In this document: positions 22,946-33,693 of the stretch, piece by piece
Layout of the letters: each line of letters begins with the position of its first letter
Numbering within the stretch: the stretch's first letter is position 1
Source: Riptortus pedestris
Taxonomy: Eukaryota > Arthropoda > Insecta > Hemiptera > Alydidae
Reading direction: 5' to 3'
DNA: 64,000 nucleotides
Assembly: GCA_019009955.1 (NCBI GenBank)
Contig: CM032232.1
Span: 143,350,001 to 143,414,000 of the forward strand
Position numbers and translations under genes: made by a program
Notes under the pieces: model-generated
The model's database searches: none
The model's input: the letters and a program-made list of their open reading frames with translations, nothing else
Told to the model about the DNA's origin: nothing

Positions 22946-23206
22946 CTCTCGGTTAATATTAAAGATAATGAAAACGTGTACCTGACAACATTTATAGAAC
23001 ATTACATTTTCAATATGTTAGATTCTATACACTTTTTCGATCGGAAGCATAATAACGGAGATATTAAGAATTTTCGAAATTCCTCCCCTCTAAAACTCCC
23101 CCCCCCCAGTCCGATTTCAACCGTTAACGAACTAGATCTTTCTTTTTAAATAAATCATTTATATATCGAGTTTCTTAATGATTAAGCAAAAATTGCGACC
23201 TCCCTA
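22940..23206 (+). mobile_element. Family A internal fragment
   Basis: It runs from CTCGGTTAATATTAAAGATA through TTTTTCGATCGGAAGCATAATAACGG, the C-rich block and TTTCAACCGTTAACGAACTAG to GCAAAAATTGCGACC. Both ends are missing. Confidence 0.75.
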
Positions 23207-23834
23207 AAAATAAATAAATACTCACCCTAATATTAATTAATAAATAATTAATATTGTTAATTTCTTTTTTGAAGGAAAATAAAAAGAAGAGAATAATAAT
23301 ATTTGGAATATATTTACAAGTCGCCCTCGAGCCTAAGCAAACATAGAGGAACAAACATCCAATTTGAAAGCATTTTTTTAATATTGAAATTCAAATAAGC
23401 GTGAAAGGATTTTATTTAGACTATATAATGTACGGTTTCCGGGGGAAGAATGTGAAGGGCTTTGGGGGTGTTTTTTTTTATCTCCTTCAAAACACTTTTT
23501 ACCCCTGTGATTACCCTCTCCACCCTGACTTTTTATTCAACGAATTATCATAGGCAGCGAATATTTCCCGCCTTTCGAAGCCCCAATATGTGAATAATGA
23601 ACAAAGTGACATCATTTATTCAGCCCTATGTAAATAAATGTGATAACCAATATTTTTTTCGTGTTGAATAATCTTCGAGGGGAGTGATTTTTCAGGGGCC
23701 TAGGAAAATTATTATTATTAATTGTTAAGTTCGTTTCTTCCAAAGTATTTCCTCCATTTTGGGTTAGTTTGGAATAAATATTCTCCCTTAAAGGCGATCA
23801 TGAAGTATGATTTATCCTCAGGAAATCAGAAAAT
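23207..23834. other. AT-rich intergenic DNA, no gene recognised
   Basis: It contains ATTAATTAATAAATAATTAATATTG palindromic AT words and no supported frame. Confidence 0.45.
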
Positions 23835-23950
23835 TCCTCACGCAGGGGCTGCGTAAACTAAGCTGACTTCCCGCACGCACTAGTGATTTCAACTCAGCAC
23901 ATATTTTGCTTGAAAACAAGAGAGTACAACTTACTCTGTAAATAAAAATA
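23835..23950 (+). mobile_element. Family A head fragment
   Basis: CCTCACGCAGGGGCTGCG is followed by TAAACTAAGCTGACTTCCCGC. The sequence departs from the family after about 100 bp. Confidence 0.65.
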
Positions 23951-24115
23951 AAACTTAGAAGCACGTAATTCTAGTTACTTCAAATATAATTTATTGGATT
24001 TATTTATGTATTGTAATTCTTTAGACTAATATATTATTATTAGTGTATTGAATTGAAAATATTATTATTAGTTCCTGTTCCTATTAGTATATATATATAT
24101 ACATATATATATATT

Positions 24116-24250
24116 TTAGCAGATTTCCCTTAAGGGAAATCAGCTATTGAGGTTGTACTCATGACGGAATTTTCGAAATTTTTCTTCAAATATCCATCGA
24201 TCCTACCTAGTAGATGACGAAAATGAGATCCGTTCAAAACTGTATATATC

Positions 24251-24301
<51 letters not shown>

Positions 24302-24741
24302 TTGTCTGTTACCACTGTAGTGGTTAGACTTTATGTTTAATCGTTACCAAACTTGATATTTAGTCGTTTTATGTGAAAAGAAAGATTAAATTCGTTAATG
24401 GCTGAAATCGGACCAGAGAGAGGGGGGGTTTAGAGGGGACGATTTTCGAAAATTCGAAATATCTCCGTTACTATACGTCGAATCGAAAACTTGTACAGAA
24501 TCAATCTTATTGAAAATTAAATTTACTATAAATATTGATATATACATTTATTCTCTATCTTGAATATTAACTGAAATATTTGCATATTTATTAATTCGGG
24601 GCGCCTAACGGGCGAGTTACTTTCCCGCCAAAAGCTAGTTCGGCCTTTTTCTTCACTGGTTCGTCTCTCGTGAAATTTATCTATTGTAAAACTTCCCGTG
24701 GGAAACCTGCTTAGTTTACGCTGCCCCTGCGTGACGGACTT
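24116..24741 (-). mobile_element. Family A copy, essentially full length (626 bp)
   Basis: It starts TTTTAGCAGATTTCCCTTAAGGGAAATCAGC and ends GCCCCTGCGTGACGGACTTTT. It keeps every landmark in order: CCATCGATCCTACCTAG, GACGAAAATGAGATCCG, (TA)n at 24249-24298, TTTGTCTGTTACC, ATCGTTACCAAACTTG, the G-rich block, ATCTCCGTTACTATACG, and the head hairpin region. It is one of the best reference copies. Confidence 0.93.
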
Positions 24742-25024
24742 TTGTAATGTGTGATGGGGTAATCCATTTGGAAATGAATATTACCCTCTCACTGGGGGGC
24801 TTTGCAAATGCTGGATTTTGTGAGGGTGGACTGTATAAATTTGGTTATACGTGATAGAGCAAATAAGTCTATTGAAAAATGTTGCTTGATAATACATATA
24901 ATATACAAGGAATATATAGATTAAAGGTTACAATATTGAATGGTGATCTTGTAGATATGTTGGGTTATTTTGGCTGGCTTCCTTGTGTGTGGTTTTCCTT
25001 CTGATGGTTATTCATTCCCCATTT

Positions 25025-25133
25025 TTAGTAGAGTTCCCTTAAGGGAAATCAGCTATTGAGGTCGTGAGTTTCGAAAAATTTCCTCAAATGTCCATCGATC
25101 CTACCCAGGAGATGACGAAAATGAGGTCCGTTC

Positions 25134-25201
<68 letters not shown>

Positions 25202-25305
25202 GTGTTAACGCTCTAGCGGTCGCTATTTTTGTTTGTTCGTTAGAAAACTCGATATTTAATCGCTGTAGGTAAAAAGGAAGATCTAGTTCTTTATTGGCTA
25301 AAATC
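25025..25305 (-). mobile_element. Family A partial copy with (TA)n
   Basis: It runs from the tail stem-loop GAGTTCCCTTAAGGGAAATCAGC to GGCTAAAATC, where it switches abruptly to the CCCCCTGTTCATGTCTAACTGG block shared with 35.89 kb. (TA)n occupies 25138-25196. Confidence 0.85.
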
Positions 25306-25502
25306 CCCCTGTTCATGTCTAACTGGATAGGATTGACGGACATTTGTCGATATTTGATCAGAAATTATAGTAGCAATTCGCTAAGTCGGCAAGAACCATC
25401 AAGAACCACAGCCACTTTTGGATCTCCAATCAGCACCTTCAAAAGAACCTAACGTGGGTTGTCTGAAGAAGATAGTTGATAGAAAGTAGCAGAAAACGTG
25501 TG
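25304..25502 (-). repeat. Duplicated non-family-A block (copy 1), possible coding relic
   Basis: About 200 bp beginning CCCCCTGTTCATG and ending GCAGAAAACGTGTGT. It is a close match to 35893-36119. See the entry at 35520-36119 for what can be read in it. Confidence 0.8.
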
Positions 25503-26060
25503 TTTTAGCAGATTTCCGATTTTCGAAAAATTTCCTCAAATGTCCATCGACCCTACCTAGGAAAAGACGAAAAGGAGGTCCGTTCAAAACTGACATATAT
25601 TTGTCTTTTACCGCTCTAGCGGTCGCAATTTTTGTTTGATCGTTACCAAACTCGGAATTTAATCGTTTTATGTAAAAAGAAAGATCAAATTCGTTAATGG
25701 CTGAAATCGGACCAGTGGGAGGGGGGATTTAGAGGGAGGATTTTTGAAAATTCAAAATATCTCCGTTATTATGCGTCGGATCGAAAAATTTACTATAAAT
25801 ATTGTTCTATACATTTATTCTGTATCTTGAATATTAACCGAGATATTTGCATTTGTATTCTGTGTGTCGTCGGCAGGAGTCGCGTATATTCGGGATTTTC
25901 CGCCGAGAGCTCTGGCGGCCGTTTCCATAACTACTCGTCCCTCTTGAATAGGTTTAGAGATACCTTACTTTTGCAGGTGTTATTGGGCAGATTTATCTAC
26001 TGGAAAACTTCACGTGGGAAATCTGCTTAGTTCACGCAGCCCCTGCGTGACGGACTTTTC
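25503..26060 (-). mobile_element. Family A copy with a shortened tail stem-loop
   Basis: It starts TTTTAGCAGATTTCCGATTTTCG (the TTAAGGGAAATC part and following ~30 bp are lost) and ends GCAGCCCCTGCGTGACGGACTTTT. It has no (TA)n: CAAAACTGACATATATTTGTC. The same deletion is seen in the copy at 36120-36723, so the two were duplicated together. Confidence 0.9.
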
Positions 26061-26146
26061 TCCTTATTTCTTACATTTCTCTCTCCAGCCATATCTTCTC
26101 CCTTACCACCCGCCTTGGCTTGAATGCTAGTAAATTAGCCATGTTG

Positions 26147-26794
26147 TTGGGGCATATTAACTTCTCCTGCTTTTGTTCTATGCTAACAGCTGGTGCATGG
26201 TAGTTGCCAGGACTGGCACAGAGATGGCATCACCATGCGGGAATATATGGTTTCGTTCGTAACACAATAATCCTTATATAATCCCTTAGTATCACAAATT
26301 TGGACAGACATTTGGCTAAGTATTTGTAATTATAAGACAATAAACCATCTGACTATCTATCCACTAAACTTCCTTAATATTTCAGTTACGAAACAATACA
26401 TAGAATTGCAATTTTTTTTTCACCGACATGCAGTGTGGTTATACCAAATTTCACTTAATCATTTATTGAGTTTGCTTTCACGACGATTTTTTTTTTCTTC
26501 AAATGTAGAAGCATTCGCTCAAACATACGTAAAGATATACAATATATACAGATATCTGAACTTGAGTTTATATCAAAAAGAGAAATATAGGAATTTGAGA
26601 GAGGAATTTGAGTGGTATGTGAGGTCGAGGGGAGGTGTAGGTATTTGTTGCGCTGGCATCCACTCCCCCCCCCCCATACACCAATTTCCATCAATTCTAG
26701 CTCATCAACTGATTTTCCTTAAAGAAACACAGTTATTGTGGCTGTAACTTCAAAAATCTGCTAAAAATGTTAAGAATTTCCAATTGTAAGAGTA

Positions 26795-26800
<6 letters not shown>
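26147..26800 (-). repeat. Right arm of the large inverted duplication
   Basis: It is the reverse complement of 22310-22945 with small indels. It runs from GGGGCATATTAACTTCTCCTG outward to AATTTCCAATTGTAAGAGTA and then into the (CT)n tract. Confidence 0.9.
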
Positions 26801-26874
<74 letters not shown>

Positions 26875-26963
26875 CTCTCTATCTCTCTCTCTCGCGCGCT
26901 GGGTCTCTCTCTCTCTCTCTCTCACACTCTCGCCCTCTCTCTCTCTCACTCTCCCTCCCACTC

Positions 26964-27015
<52 letters not shown>

Positions 27016-27027
27016 CCTCTCACTCCT

Positions 27028-27089
<62 letters not shown>

Positions 27090-27151
27090 CTCTCTCTCTC
27101 CTTCTCTCTCACTCACACACTCAATCACTCACTCACTCACTCACTCACTCA

Positions 27152-27237
<86 letters not shown>

Positions 27238-27242
27238 ATATA
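26800..27242. repeat. Compound microsatellite (CT)n - (CACT)n - (CA)n - (TA)n
   Basis: (CT)-rich from 26801 to about 27110, (ACTC)n to about 27150, (CA)n at 27153-27194 and (TA)n to 27240. Long frames of S/L or E/R here are a product of the repeat. Confidence 0.97.
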
Positions 27243-27336
27243 TAATATTACTAATTCCTAAGCTATTGAGCTGGTGCTCATGATGAGATTTTAGAAAAAT
27301 GTCCTCCAACGTCCTTCTGTCTACCTAGTAGATGAC

Positions 27337-27685
27337 GAAAAAAGTCCGCCACGCAGGGGCTTCGTAAACTATACAGATTTCTCACGCCTGCCACGTATTT
27401 ACATGTATCTCAAACAGGAAAAGTTCAACGAGGACAATATTTGGTATTTATGCTTCAAAAACTGTACGTCATAAAATAACAGATTATTGTTAATATGTCA
27501 TGAGACTAAGGGGGGGGGGGTTACTGAAGGCCGAAAACTAAAAAATGGAAATATCTCAGTTAATAATCAAGATATTGAAAATATTTACATAACAATATTT
27601 ATAGAACATTTCATTCGCAATAAGATTGGTTATATAAATTTTTTCGATTCGCATTATTAACGGAGATATTAGGAATTTTCGAACT

Positions 27686-27747
<62 letters not shown>

Positions 27748-27870
27748 TTTGAACGGGCCTTATTTTCGTTATCTACTAGGAAGGATCAATGGACATTTGA
27801 AGAATTTTTTGAAAATCGCGTTATGAGCACTACCTTAATAGCTGATTAGGGGAAAGCTGGAAAGCGATGT
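27337..27870 (+). mobile_element. Family A copy, diverged, near full length
   Basis: The head AAAAAAGTCCGCCACGCAGGGG is at 27337. (TA)n runs from about 27688 to 27742, and GAACGGGCCTTATTTTCG with AGCTGATTAGGGGAAAGCTGG forms a diverged tail near 27850-27865. Confidence 0.85.
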
Positions 27871-27934
27871 CCGTGAAGTTTGTAACCACCCCAGAATATT
27901 TTTGTCTATCGGTTCAACTCAGACCTATTTGTTT

Positions 27935-28022
27935 ACAATTTATTATTATTATTATTATTTATTAACGTCCAATTTTTGCAACTAAGGCTAATTGGGACTG
28001 GTTATCTACAGGTTACCACCCT
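27935..28022 (-). mobile_element. SINE, 5'-truncated
   Basis: (TTA)n, then ACGTCCAATTTTTGCAACTAAGGCTAATTGGGACTGG and TTATCTACAGGTTACCACCC: the 3' end and tail of the SINE family described at 14092. Confidence 0.85.
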
Positions 28023-28190
28023 TGTGTTTACAGTTTAGAAGCTTTCCGCAGGGAAGTTGTTAAAATTGACTGAACGATTTCTCATTACCGTTTGTATTTA
28101 TTCACTGTTGTTAAGTGTTACCAGTATGTAGATTTATCTATTGCAAAACTTTACGAGGGAAGTTTACGCAGCTTCTGCGTGACGGACTTT
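28023..28190 (-). mobile_element. Family A short-body variant (same head, different body)
   Basis: It ends GCAGCTTCTGCGTGACGGACTTTT. The preceding ~150 bp (GATTTCTCATTACC, GTTACCAGTATG, ATTTATCTATTGCAAAACTT) matches 51898-52066 and 61206-61386 but not the common family A body. Confidence 0.8.
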
Positions 28191-28197
28191 TAATAAT

Positions 28198-28470
28198 TTG
28201 TGGTTAATTGCAGTTGACTCCTTGACGAAGTTGAACCCACTCAAACCTATTCGGGTCGGCTTTAAACTCTGTCTGAATATTCTCCAGGCTATTAGGGATA
28301 ACGAGTGGTGGGATGGCGAAGGAAAACTTGTTGAAAGTGCTACTCATCCCCCTGGAGTGGAGGGGATGAGTGGCTGCCTAGCCGCCATGATGGAACACGC
28401 TCCAACTGGCTATCGTTACAACCCCCTCCGAGCACGTGTCATGGTGTTCAGCCTACCGTGGCAACTCTAA
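28198..28470 (+). other. GC-richer island with a 90-codon open frame, unrecognised
   Basis: The region 28200-28560 is GC-richer than its flanks. An open frame without an early ATG runs to TAA at 28468-28470 and reads like ordinary protein, e.g. LNPLKPIRVGFKLCLNILQ and then WWDGEGKLVESATHP. TTAATTGCAG directly precedes it, a possible splice acceptor. It could be a host exon, a transposon fragment or chance. Confidence 0.25.
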
Positions 28471-28689
28471 TGTCCCTCAACCTCAAGTTGGTTAGGCCCT
28501 TAAGCCCTGCGGTTAAAGTGATTTTCACCTTATTGCTCCCCTCTCCCCACTCGCTTCCTCATCTAATGCAATAAAGCCCTCATGGCGGGACCGCATAAAA
28601 CTCGAAACTCTCTGGCTTATAATTTCAACGCTGCGAGACTCTTACACGCACATATTTGCGTGTGCTAAGCAAACGTCCGTTTTTTGCTA

Positions 28690-28885
28690 ATAAATCTAAT
28701 GTGGGCTGGTTATCTACAGGCTACCGACCTTTTCTAGCCAGAATAGAACTAACGGTTTTAGTGAGTTCGTCCCTAAATAATTTTCTAATACTCAGGAGAG
28801 AATTTAATTCACGACATTAGTTTTACCAAGTGAGATTATGACTTAACGTTTTAACTTACATTGTTAACCTAAGCCCCAATACAGG
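28690..28885 (-). mobile_element. SINE, diverged copy
   Basis: GGTTATCTACAGGCTACC, TTTTCTAGCCAGAATAG, AGTTCGTCCCTAAATAA and TAACCTAAGCCCCA follow the SINE order. The B-box region is degenerate (AATTTAATTCACG). Confidence 0.75.
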
Positions 28886-29690
28886 TATAGAGAACAGAGA
28901 GTATGTACGACCTTATTTATTGACTAAATACATATGTATCTTTCACAATATTAAATATATTAAAACGAAATGCGTAAACAAAAAATTCAAAGAAGAACTT
29001 TATTTTCAGGTAAAGTATTGAAATAGTTTGGGCATTAGCTTTCTATTTTCCGATTATTGTTCTGTCTTCAAGATTCAGAAAATGTTTTTTTTTTCCAGTG
29101 TGTATGTGTGTACATGAATCTTTTAATATTACTTGTTTCTTTCCTGTGGCCTGTATTTATATAGTTATTTAATGTATTGACAATTTAGAGCTCATTTTTT
29201 TTATACTTATGTAATTGCATTATTATTGTTGAGCGCTTTGAGTTATTAATTAATACCAATAATTGATGGTTTAGAAGTGTTAGTTGTGGAACGACGTGTA
29301 ATGCGCATTCTACCAGATAATCACAGAAATAATACGACTTAATTTCCTTTTCAAAATGCTTCTTTTCAAAATTCACAATAAATAAAACTGTTGTATTGTA
29401 ATGGATATTTTTCAAGGTACGGTACACGGTAATGATTTTATAATTTGTTAATTTAATTATGCAATTTATATCAATTTCTTCTCTTATTATAAAGGTTTTC
29501 GTGAATATCGGTCATTCATTTTTCGACGGGTAAATAGTTAATTTTTTTTTTCTTCTTTTCTTCTTGAATGGTACAATATACGAAATAAATTCTTTCCCAA
29601 CCGAATAGAGACTATTTTCATTTTTTGCGGATAAACTATACGGATGTAACTATAAGAATAACGAATCTGAAAATGAGTGTATAATTAAAA
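28886..29690. other. AT-rich intergenic DNA, no gene recognised
   Basis: Only low-complexity short frames are present. Confidence 0.5.
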
Positions 29691-29696
29691 ATTTAA

Positions 29697-29822
29697 AATC
29701 GCGAGGGCAAAGCCCGAGACGTCGCAAGGCGATCCCGAAGGGATTGCTTCACCGCTTGGCAATGCCGAAGGGACGCTTGCTTAAAGGGGGTTTAGTGGGC
29801 GTAGCCCTCTTGCTGGCTTGAG
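29697..29822. repeat. GC-rich hairpin-dense block in AT-rich DNA
   Basis: About 125 bp with consecutive short perfect inverted pairs: GGGC-AAA-GCCC, GATCCC-GAA-GGGATT and GGGC-GTA-GCCC, plus a repeated GCCGAAGGGA/CCCGAAGGGA phrase. Composition changes sharply at both edges. I cannot assign it to a family. It may be a compact repeat, a structured RNA segment or a transferred fragment. Confidence 0.5.
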
Positions 29823-29839
29823 TTAGCCTTTTTTACTAT

Positions 29840-30042
29840 GAATAGGATCGATAAAAATTATAGGACAATTCTTGTTAAGTTTTTGAAGTTCTACAATTGC
29901 TGTTCTATATAATATTTTCTCTTAACTCAAATATTAAGCGAGCGCCGAGCACTTTTTTGTTTTCAGCCATCATTAAATCCCCCACTACTACAGAAGGGAA
30001 ATCTGCTTAGTAAACGCAGCCACTGCATCACGGGCATTTTAA
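29840..30042 (-). mobile_element. Family A module plus head, diverged
   Basis: It starts GGATCGATAAAAATTATAGG, carries TTTCAGCCATCATTAAATCCCCC, and ends GGGAAATCTGCTTAGTAAACGCAGCCACTGC. Confidence 0.7.
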
Positions 30043-30460
30043 GTTGCGCTCAATTGTTGAGAGTTGTATCTAAACCAAATTAGGGCCATTAGAGGGAATG
30101 GGGTAGCCATGTCACCATTGTAACCTGCCGCGGCGGTAACCATTGTTGTACGTCAATGGGCCGGCAATCTGCAACAATGCCTGCTCTACGAGGCTAAATA
30201 ATATTCCCACAGCTCATTTATTAATTAGATCATAGAATAACCTTAATTAGAACCTAGTTAACCAAACCACTCTCATTCGAAAATACGACTAAATGCATTT
30301 TTTTATTTACTTATTTATACAGGAGCACCCGCAACTTGGCGATTTGGCTCAAAGTTTCACAGTGTATAAATTTCTTGTAAAAATTACAGGAATTGTTTTG
30401 GGATATATTAGATAATATTGGTAACCCACATCCAACAATAAGAGATACGAGATAATGTAG
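30043..30460. other. Intergenic DNA, no gene recognised
   Basis: A short GC-rich patch (CCGCGGCGGTAACC near 30128) lies in otherwise AT-rich sequence. Confidence 0.4.
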
Positions 30461-30885
30461 GTTTTGGAAAGCCAATAACTTCACCAGATTATGGAAAGCC
30501 AAAAACTCCACTAAGTTTTAGAAAACAAACAACTCCACTAGATTTTGGAAAGCCAACAACTTCAATGTTTTAGAAAGCCTACAACTCCACTACATTTTAG
30601 ACAGCCAGCAACTCCACTACATTTTGGAAAGCGAACAACTCCACCAGATTTTGGAAAACCAAAAACTCCACTAAGTTTTAGAAAACAAACAACTCCACTA
30701 GATTTTGGAAAGCCAACAACTCCGATGTTTTAGAAAGCCTACAACTCCACTACATTTTGGACAGCCAGCAGCTCCTCTACATTTTGGAAAGCCAACAACT
30801 CCACAAGATTTTGGAAAGCCAACAACTCTACAAGATTTTGGAAAGCCAACAACTCCACAAGATTTTGGAAAGCCAACTCCATTAA
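30461..30885. repeat. 27 bp minisatellite, about 16 copies
   Basis: The unit is like TTTTGGAAAGCCAACAACTCCACTAGA (27 nt, described by its key words TTTTGGAAAGCC and ACTCCAC). Because 27 is a multiple of three it stays open and reads as FGKPTTPLD-type nonapeptides on the plus strand, with frame breaks near 30565 and 30733. A larger duplication inside it (about 30510-30570 and 30680-30740) shows stepwise growth. No start context or flanking exon supports a protein. Confidence 0.92.
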
Positions 30886-30899
30886 GTCTGGATGTACCC

Positions 30900-32405
30900 A
30901 GTAGGAATGTTTTCCTCTAAAATTCGTTCATTTTTGAAAGAGTGCACTTTCAGAGAAACATCTCCATCAGTGCCTATTAACATAAACAAAAACCTATGGA
31001 AATCATGTAACCAACATGATTTAAATTAACAATCTTAACCTAGAAAAGCGAAAGAAAGAACACATAATTTTAATTAAAGGTAGCGGTCACAGAAAAACGG
31101 AGGAAGTCAATACATAAAAGCTTACTTAGCTAGTCAACATTTGTAAAAATAATAACCAAATAATTAACCAGGAATTGCATTATGTTTACGAAAAACCTAG
31201 TGGAGGATTTGACCTTCGACCATGGATATACTTTATCAATCCCTTTCTACTCAGCCACATCGGTGAAAAGTACATGACCACTTTTTGAGAGGAAACTTTG
31301 TTGATATTGTTTCAATAATTGTTAAAATATAGCGCATTGTTAAGATCTTTAATTAAGAAGACGCTAAACACTAAATAAATGTAAATTACGTTTTAATTAC
31401 TGCGTTCCATATTTAGAATACCTTATTTGTATTTTAATTCACAACAGTTTTAATAAATATTCAATTTTTAGCAATAAAAGAATATTTTTTTGTCGTCACT
31501 AACTATCTGCAATTCTTCTAAAATTGCAAGTTAAAATTTTATTATAGACGCTACACGCTCCACGTTCGAACATAAAAGCCTAATTGAGAAATGTATTGAA
31601 AATATTGAAACTTTTTTTTTATGTATTTAACCGAAAGTTATAAGTTATTGCATATGTTTGAATTATATGAAAGCAGAGGCTAAGGACAGTAATCAGATAT
31701 CCAAGAGACCAGGAATTTATTATCAGCACAGATCAAATGTATATCATTGCAGAGGAAGTAACTCCATCTCCGAATGCTATTCAACAAGACTTCAAAACTA
31801 AACTGAATGTGACACGTGTTTACTGACTTTAAAAAAAAATGGAAAAATAAATGAGTAAAAAAACCGCACATTTTAGGAGTGAAACTAAATCCTGGAAAAA
31901 CTCTAAAAATAAAGATTGGAATTCGTGGAATGAATCGGAAGGAACTGACATTCTGAATTCTTTTAAAGGTTATTTCCAGGAAAATTCTCGCCTTGCTTAT
32001 TGGAAAACTCTCACTAAAACTGGGATGCCCAGAATACTCCAAAACAAAATGGAGTTTAAATGAAAACAGAAGGATGGGTTTCTTGAAAATGAATTATTAT
32101 TATTTAAGCTATCCCAATAATTAAAATAGGATCTGCTGTACAATAGGAATGCTGGCTACAATACACAAAACCTCGCTAAAGCAATTCGACGAAATAAAAA
32201 TAAATTAAGGTTGATTTTCCGAAACAATACCTGTAGAATTGACAGAAAAAGAAATCTAGAAGGCTATAGAAATCTGTTGGCAATAATAAAACGAAGAAAT
32301 TAAAACAGAAAAAAGGGAAATATTTACTTTGATCAGGATAAATAAAAACGTCTTGTCTTCTACAATTACTTAAATATGTAGAGTGGGCATTCCAAACAAA
32401 AAACA
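30900..32405. other. AT-rich intergenic DNA, no gene recognised
   Basis: Overlapping frames at 31680-32063 on both strands are rich in F, I and S or K and N and show no motif. Confidence 0.5.
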
Positions 32406-32410
32406 ATTAT

Positions 32411-32560
32411 TAAAAGTCCGCCACACAGGGGTTGCGTTAACTAAGCAGACTTCCCTCGTTCGTCAAGTATTTGCATTTACATATCTCGAAAAGTAAGAGT
32501 TCAATGAGATCAATATTAGGTATTTGAGTTTTAAATAAATTAAGTCGTATTATAATAGAT
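32411..32560 (+). mobile_element. Family A head and first-module fragment
   Basis: AAAAGTCCGCCACACAGGGG and TGCGTTAACTAAGCAGACTT, followed by module-Y words (GTATTTGCATTTACATATCTCG). It abuts the reverse copy at 32563. Confidence 0.75.
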
Positions 32561-32562
32561 TT

Positions 32563-32668
32563 TTAGCAGATTTTTCAGCTATTGAGGTCGTACTCAAGAC
32601 GCGAGTTTAGATAAATTTCTTCAAATGTCCATCGATCCTCCCCCGGAGATGATTGAGCTCCTGACAAA

Positions 32669-32725
<57 letters not shown>

Positions 32726-33197
32726 TATATATTTGTCTGTTAACGCTCTAGCGGTCGCAATTTTCGTTTGATCGTTACCAAACTCGATATTTAAACCTTT
32801 TATGTAAAAAGACAGATCAAGTTCGTTAATGGCTGAAATCGGACCAGTGGGGGGGGGGGTTAGAGGGGGGATTTTCTAAAAGTCGAACTATCTCCGTTAT
32901 TATGCAGCGGATCGAAATATTCTATGGGTCCACTCTTAGTGCAAATTAGATTTTCTATAAATGGTGGTATTTCCATTTATTCTCTATCTTGAATATTAAC
33001 CGAGATATTTGCATTTTTCTGTTTTCAGCTTCTGAGACGAGATCGGCTAACTTCGGGTCCACTCGTGAGTTTCCATCAAGAGCTAGTTCGGGTCGTTCGT
33101 GTAACTGTACAGCTCTCTATTCTGAAATATAACTATTGTAAAACTTCACAAGGGAAATCTGCTTAGTTTACGCAGCCCCTGCGTGACGGACTTTTCT
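32563..33197 (-). mobile_element. Family A copy, near full length
   Basis: It starts TTTTTAGCAGATTTTTCAGC with a damaged stem-loop. (TA)n runs 32675-32718, CGCTCTAGCGGTCGC follows, and it ends GCAGCCCCTGCGTGACGGACTTTT. Confidence 0.9.
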
Positions 33198-33515
33198 CAT
33201 ATGGCAGGAGTAGGAGTTGGTGGTTTACAGAAGGACGAATATTAACAAAATGCAAATACGTCTGATAATATTAAACATAGAGAATAAATGTATAAAAAAA
33301 AATATTTATAGAACATTAAATTTAGAATAATCTTATTCCATAAAATGTTTCGATCGGACGAATAATAAAGGAGATATTAAGAATTTTCGAAAATCTTTCC
33401 CTCTAACCACCCCCCCCCCCACATGTCGGTTTTTAGCCATTAACGAACTTGATCATTCTTTTTACATAAAACGATTAAATATCGAGTTCGGTAACGATGA
33501 AACCATAATTGATTT
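33198..33515 (+). mobile_element. Family A internal module, forward, ends missing
   Basis: It runs from CAAAATGCAAATACGTCTG through TTTCGATCGGACGAATAATAAAGG, the poly-C block and TTAAATATCGAGTTCGG to AACCATAATTG. It stops before the hairpin and (TA)n. Confidence 0.75.
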
Positions 33516-33522
33516 CCTTTAT

Positions 33523-33617
33523 CTGCTATTATGGTCGTAGGCATGATGCGATTTTCAAAAATTTTCTTCAAATGTCCAGCGATTCTACCCAGGAGATGAC
33601 GACAACGAGGTCCGTTC

Positions 33618-33691
<74 letters not shown>
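33523..33691 (-). mobile_element. Family A copy, first half, split by the Helitron in its (TA)n tract
   Basis: It runs from ATCTGCTATTATGGTCGTAGG through ATGTCCAGCGATTCTACCCAGG to (TA)n at 33623-33691. The second half continues at 34934. Confidence 0.88.

Positions 33692-33693
<2 letters not shown>

Noticed and set aside
26796..27245. Open frames of 146-149 codons made of S and L, and E/R frames on the other strand
   Set aside because: They are products of the (CT)n, (CACT)n and (CA)n tracts; no normal protein sequence is attached.
31680..32063. 120-codon minus frame opposite a 70-codon plus frame
   Set aside because: F/I/S-rich composition, no motif, no splice context and AT-rich DNA; treated as chance.
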